DNA of 10,677 bases from the NCBI GenBank assembly GCA_035650075.1, contig DASRII010000374.1:1-10677 (forward strand), written 5' to 3'. Made by a program: the position numbers and the translations under genes. The notes beneath the pieces are model-generated. The model made no database searches. It had not been told where the DNA came from and worked only from the letters and a program-made list of their open reading frames with translations. Numbering within the stretch: the first letter of the stretch is position 1; the number at the start of each line of letters is the position of its first letter. Shown in pieces: positions 5,579 to 10,677 of this stretch. Source of the stretch: DASSUC01 sp035650075 (GTDB taxonomy: Bacteria; Actinomycetota; Actinomycetes; Mycobacteriales; Micromonosporaceae).

Positions 5579-6157
5579 TTAGGCCGGCGACCAGTCCGGG
5601 TCGCGGCCGAACGCGGCGAGCAGGCGGTCCTGGTCGGAGGCGCCCGCGCCCACCGAAGTGCGCGGGCCGATGAAGCCGGCTTTGCGGTACATCTCCTCCA
5701 CGTCCGCGAACCACGCAGCGCAGTACCGCACGATCTCCGGATCCAGCGAGCGGTCGGCACCCGAGGCCACCGCCAGGTCCCAACCGTGGACGAGGTGGTC
5801 GGCGAGTAGCTGGTTCACGTACTCCGTCGCCGGAGTGTCCCCAAAGGACAGATGTACGGTGCGGTCGAGTGCGCCCGGCGCCGACACCACGGCGGCCGTC
5901 TCCGCGGCGGCGTCGCCCGCGCTGCCGACCGGATCCCCGCCCAGCAGATCGCCGTCGAGCCGGTCGCCCACGTCGGCGATGGTGGCGCCCTCGAACAGCG
6001 GCACGGACCAGCGCTGCTCGCCGACGACGTGGTTGACGAGCGCGCGTACGTCCCAGTCGGTACAGGGGGTCGGCCTCGCCCAGCCGTCCGCGGGCACCCC
6101 GCGCACCAGCTCGGCGAAGCGTCCCACGCTGCGTCCGTACAACCGCTCCAGCTCCAT
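5579..6157 (-). CDS. DinB-like TIGR03086/maleylpyruvate isomerase family protein
   Basis: This is a 192-residue cytoplasmic protein of the DinB/YfiT metal-binding four-helix family. The family signature is present: an N-terminal helix, then RPTPCTDWDVRALVNHVVGE (29-48) with metal-ligand candidate H43, and LLADHLVHGWDLAVA (117-131) with H121 and H124. Family members include mycothiol-dependent maleylpyruvate isomerase, in which three residues bind a divalent metal and mycothiol is the cofactor; most paralogues have unknown substrates, so no specific symbol is given. ATG 6157 is the natural N-terminus, although the frame runs open to 6199. The upstream glutamate-cysteine ligase-like gene stops 10 nt before it and the dehydrogenase follows after 1 nt. 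There is no good Shine-Dalgarno sequence. A TANNNT hexamer overlaps the previous stop 7 nt away, so an internal leaderless start may supplement coupled translation. Confidence 0.9.
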   Translation of the reverse strand: MELERLYGRSVGRFAELVRGVPADGWARPTPCTDWDVRALVNHVVGEQRWSVPLFEGATIADVGDRLDGDLLGGDPVGSAGDAAAETAAVVSAPGALDRTVHLSFGDTPATEYVNQLLADHLVHGWDLAVASGADRSLDPEIVRYCAAWFADVEEMYRKAGFIGPRTSVGAGASDQDRLLAAFGRDPDWSPA

Positions 6158-6164
6158 GGAGATC

Positions 6165-6170
6165 AGGTTA
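6165..6170 (-). promoter_or_regulatory. Possible internal leaderless -10 element
   Basis: TAACCT on the minus strand (6170 to 6165) fits TANNNT and is 7 nt from ATG 6157. Its TAA is also the stop codon of the upstream gene, so the match may be coincidental. It is listed because the downstream gene has no recognisable ribosome binding site. Confidence 0.25.
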
Positions 6171-7643
6171 GTCGCTCGGCCACTCGTGTACCGGCACATT
6201 GCCGTGCATGTGCCCGATGTACTCGCGGAGGACGTCGCGCAGGGCCGTGTGCCGGTCCGTGGCGCCGCGCTCGAACCTGCGCAGCGCCGCCACCTGCCAC
6301 TGCGCGCCGTTGCGCTCGATCAGGCAGCGCTGTTCGACGACCTTCAACAGCCGGTCCCGCTCCGCCGGCTCGACACCCCACCGGTCGAGGCCCTGGTACG
6401 CCATCGGCAGCAGCCGTCGCAGCACCAGCTCGGTGGCGGGCAGGTAGCCCAGCCCGGGCCAGAACAGCGTGGCGGACAGGCCGTGCCGGGCCGCGCTGTG
6501 GAAGTTCTCCTCGGCCGCGCTGAACGACATCTGGGACCACACCGGTCGGTCCGCTTCGGCGAGGGTACGGACGAGTCCAAAGTAGAACGCGCCGTTGGCG
6601 ATGATGTCGACCACGGTGGGTCCGGCCGGCAGCACGCGGTTCTCCACGCGCAGGTGCGGGCGGCCGTCCACCACGTCGTAGATGGGCCGGTTCCAGCGGT
6701 AGACGGTGCCGTTGTGCAGCCGCAGCTCGCCGAGGGCCGGGGTAGCGCCGCCGGCGAGCGTGGCCTCCGGGTCCTCTTCGCTCTCCACGGGCAGCAGCGC
6801 GGAGAAATACCGGACGTTCTCCTCGAAGAGGTCGAACACCGACGTGATCCACCGTTCGCCGAACCAGACCCGCGGGCGTACCCCCTGGGTCTTGATCTCT
6901 TCCGACCTGGTGTCGGTCGCCTGCTCGAACAGCGGGATGCGGGTCTCCCGCCAGAGCTCGCGGCCGAGCAGGAACGGCGAGTTCGCTCCCAGAGCCACCT
7001 GGACCCCCGCGATGGCCTGGGCGGCGTTCCAGTACTCCGCGAACTGCTCCGGACTCACCTGCAGGTGGAACTGGACGCTCGTGCAGGCGGCCTCGGGCGC
7101 GACGGTGTCGGCCGTGATGGCCAGCCGCTCGATCCCGTCGATGCTGATGTGCAGGTCCTCGCCGCGGGCCGCGAAGATCTGCTCGTTGAGCAAGGCGTAC
7201 CGAGGATTGGCCGACAGCGACTCGAGCGTGAGGTGCTCCTCACGTAGCGTCGGCAGGATGCCGATCATCACCATGTGCGCGCCAACCGTCCGCGCCTGGT
7301 CCTCGGCGGCGTTCAGGCTGGCGCGTACGTGTTGTTCAAAATCGGTCAATCCACCTTCGGTCAGAGCCTTCGGGGGGACATTGACCTCGATGTTGAACTG
7401 GCCAAGTTCGGTCTGAAACGCGGGATCCGCGATCGCGGCGAGCGCCTCGGCGTTGCGCATCGCCGGCTCGGCGTCCTCGTCCACCAGGTTGAGCTCGATC
7501 TCCAGCCCCGTCAGCGGCCGATCGAAGTCGAACCGCGACTCGCGCAACATCTCCGCGAAGACATCCAGGCACCGGCGCACCTTCTGCCGGTACTTGGTCC
7601 GGTCCTCCCGCGTGAAGACCCGCCGCTCGACCTCCTCGCCCAT
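6168..7643 (-). CDS. Glutamate-cysteine ligase family (GCS2-like) protein
   Basis: This is a 491-residue ATP-dependent carboxylate-amine ligase-type protein. Characteristic segments, in order, are GLEIELNLV (47-54) with the metal/ATP-binding acidic pair, FQTELGQFNIEVN (77-89), APEAACTSVQFHLQV (182-196), GANSPFLLGREL (219-230), VWFGERW (259-265), LHNGTVYRWNRPIY (309-322) and LRVENRVLPAGPT (331-343). These match the conserved core of GCS2-type gamma-glutamyl ligases. Actinobacteria normally use mycothiol rather than glutathione, so the product may be a gamma-glutamyl thiol or amine other than glutathione; that is inference. ATG 7643 is chosen because remembered relatives begin MG(E/Q)xV and a TAGCGT -10 lies 6 nt upstream, suggesting leaderless translation. 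GTG 7649 would add two residues. It is the first gene of a tight operon with a mycothiol-type isomerase and a zinc dehydrogenase. Confidence 0.92.
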   Translation of the reverse strand: MGEEVERRVFTREDRTKYRQKVRRCLDVFAEMLRESRFDFDRPLTGLEIELNLVDEDAEPAMRNAEALAAIADPAFQTELGQFNIEVNVPPKALTEGGLTDFEQHVRASLNAAEDQARTVGAHMVMIGILPTLREEHLTLESLSANPRYALLNEQIFAARGEDLHISIDGIERLAITADTVAPEAACTSVQFHLQVSPEQFAEYWNAAQAIAGVQVALGANSPFLLGRELWRETRIPLFEQATDTRSEEIKTQGVRPRVWFGERWITSVFDLFEENVRYFSALLPVESEEDPEATLAGGATPALGELRLHNGTVYRWNRPIYDVVDGRPHLRVENRVLPAGPTVVDIIANGAFYFGLVRTLAEADRPVWSQMSFSAAEENFHSAARHGLSATLFWPGLGYLPATELVLRRLLPMAYQGLDRWGVEPAERDRLLKVVEQRCLIERNGAQWQVAALRRFERGATDRHTALRDVLREYIGHMHGNVPVHEWPSD

Positions 7644-7649
7644 GACCAC

Positions 7650-7678
7650 ACGCTACTGCCTTTTCCGGGCTATGCCTT
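7650..7678 (-). promoter_or_regulatory. Putative promoter of the thiol operon
   Basis: On the minus strand AAGGCA (7678 to 7673) and TAGCGT (7655 to 7650) are separated by 17 nt. The -10 fits TANNNT; the -35 matches TTGACA at three bases. The ATG at 7643 begins 6 nt after the -10, the spacing expected for a leaderless transcript. Confidence 0.45.
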
Positions 7679-7687
7679 CCGCCCGGA
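7664..7687. promoter_or_regulatory. Inverted repeat around the -35 of the thiol operon
   Basis: TCCGGGC at 7664-7670 and GCCCGGA at 7681-7687 are perfect 7-bp inverted arms separated by 10 nt. The putative -35 hexamer lies in the gap. The geometry suits a dimeric repressor or redox regulator binding over the promoter, although GC-rich inverted repeats of this length also occur by chance in such DNA. Confidence 0.35.
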
Positions 7688-7806
7688 GGCCTCGGCCACC
7701 GCGAGGGTGCCAGGCCCGTTGTGTCGACCGCCTCCAGTCTGCTATTCAGACATTCGCAACTGTGATTTTTCCCCCGAACGCGAACGCGAGGATCGAGGAG
7801 GCTCCA
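7688..7806 (+). promoter_or_regulatory. 5' region of the M36 protease gene
   Basis: This is the protease-proximal part of a 163-nt divergent intergenic region. Bases 7737-7775 are notably AT-richer and contain an inverted repeat GTCTG-N5-CAGAC (7737-7751) and a T-run, probably the promoter zone, though I see no confident -10. A GAGGAGG Shine-Dalgarno at 7795-7801 lies 5 nt before GTG 7807 and fixes that start. Confidence 0.5.
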
Positions 7807-10677
7807 GTGCGCTCGACACGTTGGAAAGTGGCGGTCGCCATCATGACCGTCACCGCGCTCGTCGGGGTGCCGACCAGGACAGGTGCGGCACCACCGACAG
7901 CGCCGGCTCAGGCCGCGGCCGGCAGCTTCTTCGACTCAGCCGCGCCCAGAGACAAGGACAACCGCACGGGTACCGTCGCACCGAACGGCCGCCAACTGTC
8001 GGTGGCCGGGGCTTTGGGCGGCGTCCAGTGGAACCGCTTCGGCACACCGCACGCGCTCTCCGCCGACGCCAAGGGCAAGGCGCTGGCCGCCGGGCTGTCG
8101 GCCGACCCGGAGGCCGCCGCCCGCCAGTATCTGGTGGCCAATCAGGACCTGTTCGGCCTCGACGAGGCGGCCGTGGCGGCGATGGACCGGGTGCTCGTCG
8201 CGCCTCTCGGGGCGGGCACCGTGGTGACGCTGCAGCAGCGCTTCGGCGACCTGCCGGCCGGCAACGACGGCCTGGTCTCGATCCTCGTGCACAACGGCAA
8301 TGTCGTGCACGTCAGCTCGTCGCTGTCCCGCGACACCCGGGCTCCCGAGGCCCCGACGCTGTCCGCGGACGACGCGTACGCCGCCGCACTGGCCGACGCC
8401 GGCCTGACCGCCGATCAGATCGCGAGCAGCGATGTGCGGCTGGTCGCGGTACCGACACCGACCGAGGGGCCACGGGCCGCGTACGCGGTCACCCTGATCG
8501 GTACCGACGTCAGCCCGCCGGTGGCCTATACGACCTATGTGGACGGTCTTACGTCCGGTGTGCTGGTCCGTGAGGACCTCGTCGACTTCGACACGGACAA
8601 CCCGGAGTGGGCGGTGTTCCCGGCCACCGCGCCGCTCAGCGGTGCGGACACCCGGCAGATCTGGTGCCTCACGCTGACGACCGGCTGCGTACGCGCGGTC
8701 AGTGATCCCAACTCCCACCAGGCCTGGGACGTCGACCTCGCGACCGGCCTGCCTACGAACACCTCCCGAGGCAACGCGGCCAACACGGTCGTCAACTGGG
8801 GTGCCGGCAACCCGGTGGTCAACGGAACCGCGAGCCCGACCCGCGAGTACACGTTCCCGTTCACCGACCAGTGGCACGCCGCCCGGTGCAACCCGACCGT
8901 GTACGAGTCGGCAACACGCAACAACATCGACGCGGCGATCTACAACCTGTTCGCGATGCACAACCGGATGCACGACTGGGCCTTCAACCTCGGCTTCACC
9001 GAAGCGGCCTGGAACATGCAGGTCGTCAACATGACCCCGGATGGCCTCGGCAACGACGCCGAGCAGGGTCGGGCGCAGGCCGGGGCGCGCTCGGGCAGCC
9101 GCAACAACGCCAACCAGGGCACGCCGCGCGACGGGCTCAACCCGACCACCAACATGTTCCTCTGGCAGCCGGTCGCCGGCTCGGCATACCCGCCGTGCGT
9201 CGACGGTGACTACGACATGACGGTCATCGGGCACGAGTACACCCATGCGATCAGCAACCGGATGATCGCCGGGCCGAACAGCGGCATCCAGTCGTTCCAG
9301 GGCGGCGCCATGGGCGAGTCGTGGAGCGACATGCTCGCCGGCGAGTACATGTTCGAGTACGGCATCCCGAACCCGGGCAGCACCGCGTTCAGCACCGGCG
9401 CATACGTGACCGGCAACCCGGACGGCATCCGCAACTACGACATGACGAAGAGCCCGCTGAACTACTCGGATGTGGGCTACGACCGGACCGGCCCGGGTGT
9501 GCACGCGGACGGCGAGATCTGGAGCGCGACCAACATGCGCATCCGGAACTACTTCACCGCCCGGTACGGCCTGGCCACTCCGAGCGTGCAGCAGCAGTGC
9601 GCGGACGGCATGATCAACGTCAATTCCTGCCCGGGCAACCGGCGGTGGGCGCAGCTGCTGTTCGACTCGTTCCTGCTGCAGGCGTCCAGCCAGATGAGCA
9701 TGCTGGACCTGCGGGACAACATGCTGGCCGCCGACCTGGTCCGGTTCGGCGGGGCGAACCAGGACATCCTGTGGCAAGGCTTCGCCGAGGGCGGCATGGG
9801 CCAGGACGCGACCAGCGGGCCGGCCGACACCGAGCCGGTACCGAGCTTCGCGTCGCCGTACGCCAACAACGCCACGGTCGTCCTGCGCCCGCTGGGTGAG
9901 TCGACCGGTGCGGTCGTGCGGCTCTACGTCGGCGACCACGAGGCACGGGTGACCCCGGTCGCGGACACCGACCCGGAGACCGCGCTGCCGGACAGCTTCC
10001 AGATCGTCCCGTCGAAGAAGTTCAACCTCATGGTGGTCGGTAGCGGGTTCGGCGCGCGCAAGTTCAGCACGCTGTTCCTGCCCGGCCGGACCCAGGAGCT
10101 CAAGCTGAACCTGCCGCGCAACCACGCGTCGGGTACCAGCGGGGCGACCGTCACCGGTGACGGCCTCAACCTCGACAAGCTCGTCGACGAGACCGAGAGC
10201 ACGAACTGGGCCTCGCTCGACGGCGTGGCCGGCAAGCAGCTCACCGTGGACCTGGCCGGCGGGATCCACCTCGTCAGCGAGGTCAACGTCAGCGCGATGC
10301 TGCGGCCTCCGATCGCCGGCGACGTCGACCCGGACGCCCAGGGCAGCATGACGGCGCTGCGGTCGTTCGAGCTGTGGGGCTGCCTGGCGGTAGCGTTCAT
10401 CGACTGCACGCAGGACTCGCAGTACTTCAAGTTCTTCGTCAGCCAGCCGGACGCGTTCGACGGCAGCCCGTTCCGGCCGTTCATGCCGGACATCAACCTG
10501 CGCTCGTTCCACACGTTCCCGGTACCGCTCACGCACATCCGGCTGAAGGTGCTCACGAGCCAGTGCACCGGCAACCCGGACTACGCCGGTGAGCGGGACG
10601 ACGACCCGAACAACGCGACCGACTGCGCCACCGCGGCCCCGATCCGGGACCAGGTACGCATCGCCGAACTGCAGGTG
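7807..10677 (+). CDS. Secreted M36 (fungalysin-type) metallopeptidase, C-terminus beyond window
   Basis: The frame is open for 957 codons from GTG 7807 to the last base with no stop, so the protein is 3'-partial here. The signal peptide (VRSTRWKVAVAIMTVTALVG, cleavage near 27-38) precedes a propeptide with a fungalysin/thermolysin-type segment (about 97-125, RQYLVANQDLFGLDE) and a PepSY-like stretch near 185-235. The peptidase domain (about 300-690) has the M36 signature: H476-E-Y-T-H480 with E477 as catalytic base, and E504 in GGAMGESWSD as the third zinc ligand, 24 residues after H480. H566 in GVHADGEIW is also typical. It should be an extracellular zinc endopeptidase activated by propeptide removal. 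From about 785, DGLNLDKLVDETESTNWA and the following beta-rich sequence resemble a discoidin-like (F5/8 type C) binding domain with several Cys (near 858, 867, 919 and 938). The start is fixed by GAGGAGG at 7795. The gene is divergent from the thiol operon. Confidence 0.96.
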   Translation, partial: MRSTRWKVAVAIMTVTALVGVPTRTGAAPPTAPAQAAAGSFFDSAAPRDKDNRTGTVAPNGRQLSVAGALGGVQWNRFGTPHALSADAKGKALAAGLSADPEAAARQYLVANQDLFGLDEAAVAAMDRVLVAPLGAGTVVTLQQRFGDLPAGNDGLVSILVHNGNVVHVSSSLSRDTRAPEAPTLSADDAYAAALADAGLTADQIASSDVRLVAVPTPTEGPRAAYAVTLIGTDVSPPVAYTTYVDGLTSGVLVREDLVDFDTDNPEWAVFPATAPLSGADTRQIWCLTLTTGCVRAVSDPNSHQAWDVDLATGLPTNTSRGNAANTVVNWGAGNPVVNGTASPTREYTFPFTDQWHAARCNPTVYESATRNNIDAAIYNLFAMHNRMHDWAFNLGFTEAAWNMQVVNMTPDGLGNDAEQGRAQAGARSGSRNNANQGTPRDGLNPTTNMFLWQPVAGSAYPPCVDGDYDMTVIGHEYTHAISNRMIAGPNSGIQSFQGGAMGESWSDMLAGEYMFEYGIPNPGSTAFSTGAYVTGNPDGIRNYDMTKSPLNYSDVGYDRTGPGVHADGEIWSATNMRIRNYFTARYGLATPSVQQQCADGMINVNSCPGNRRWAQLLFDSFLLQASSQMSMLDLRDNMLAADLVRFGGANQDILWQGFAEGGMGQDATSGPADTEPVPSFASPYANNATVVLRPLGESTGAVVRLYVGDHEARVTPVADTDPETALPDSFQIVPSKKFNLMVVGSGFGARKFSTLFLPGRTQELKLNLPRNHASGTSGATVTGDGLNLDKLVDETESTNWASLDGVAGKQLTVDLAGGIHLVSEVNVSAMLRPPIAGDVDPDAQGSMTALRSFELWGCLAVAFIDCTQDSQYFKFFVSQPDAFDGSPFRPFMPDINLRSFHTFPVPLTHIRLKVLTSQCTGNPDYAGERDDDPNNATDCATAAPIRDQVRIAELQV

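Noticed and set aside
4603..5760. A longer dehydrogenase starting at 5760
   Set aside because: The added 61 residues are Arg/Ala/Thr-rich, overlap the isomerase gene and precede a normal MDR N-terminus at ATG 5577.
5658..7247. A 529-codon + strand frame opposite the glutamate-cysteine ligase and isomerase genes
   Set aside because: It spans two well-supported minus-strand genes and the gap between them; its product has no family signature and no ribosome binding site.
7775..7786. CGAACG repeated twice before the M36 ribosome binding site
   Set aside because: Two copies of a 6-mer in GC-rich DNA are too little to call a repeat element or operator.
7936..10536. An 866-codon open frame on the minus strand opposite the M36 protease
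   Set aside because: It is exactly antisense to a gene with catalytic motifs, a signal peptide and a ribosome binding site. Its translation is Arg/Val/His/Asp-rich low-complexity sequence typical of the shadow of GC3-rich codons, with no recognisable domain.
1..10677. Search for tRNA, rRNA, CRISPR arrays, transposon ends, attachment sites and riboswitches
   Set aside because: No cloverleaf, regularly spaced repeat, transposase, long terminal inverted repeat or recognisable aptamer was seen by eye; a covariance-model search could still find a small RNA I missed.

Overview
The window is high-GC DNA from an actinobacterium. GC is near 70% in most genes, third codon positions are mostly G or C, and GTG starts are frequent. 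The content points the same way: a streptogrisin-type secreted serine protease, a fungalysin-type (M36) secreted metalloprotease, a mycothiol-type DinB/maleylpyruvate isomerase family protein, and several starts that fit leaderless transcription. The family resemblances suggest Micromonosporaceae or a close relative, but this is inference only.

Layout. Left block, + strand (about 90-2151): a short, probably degraded lipoprotein-like gene (103-519); a protein resembling type VII secretion-associated/SseB-like actinobacterial proteins (576-1211); and a lipoprotein with a beta-lactamase/penicillin-binding-like fold and degenerate motifs (1228-2151). A small hairpin at 2154-2169 separates this block from a convergent minus-strand block.

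Minus-strand block 1 (2185-4449): transcription runs right to left from a streptogrisin-like S1 protease (3397-4449), through a strong 14-bp hairpin (3340-3376), to a DUF429 protein (2621-3328). It then reaches two very small coiled-coil genes (2385-2561 and 2185-2388) that overlap as ATGA, have strong ribosome binding sites, and are lower in GC than their surroundings.

Minus-strand block 2 (4603-7643): a tight three-gene operon. A glutamate-cysteine ligase family protein is followed 10 nt later by a DinB/mycothiol-dependent isomerase family protein, which is followed 1 nt later by a zinc-dependent medium-chain dehydrogenase. It reads as a thiol-linked metabolic or detoxification unit, but the substrate cannot be told from sequence.

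Right block, + strand (7807 to the window edge): a large secreted M36 metallopeptidase, divergent from the thiol operon. It is open to the last base, so its C-terminus lies outside the window.

Start architecture falls into two classes. The protease and coiled-coil genes have clear Shine-Dalgarno sequences. Five other starts (103, 576, 1228, 6157, 7643) lack one and instead have a TANNNT hexamer 6-8 nt upstream, the usual arrangement for leaderless mRNAs in actinobacteria. I saw no tRNA, rRNA, CRISPR array, insertion sequence or phage gene. No obviously new multi-gene system is evident; the coupled coiled-coil pair and the thiol operon are the best candidates for follow-up.
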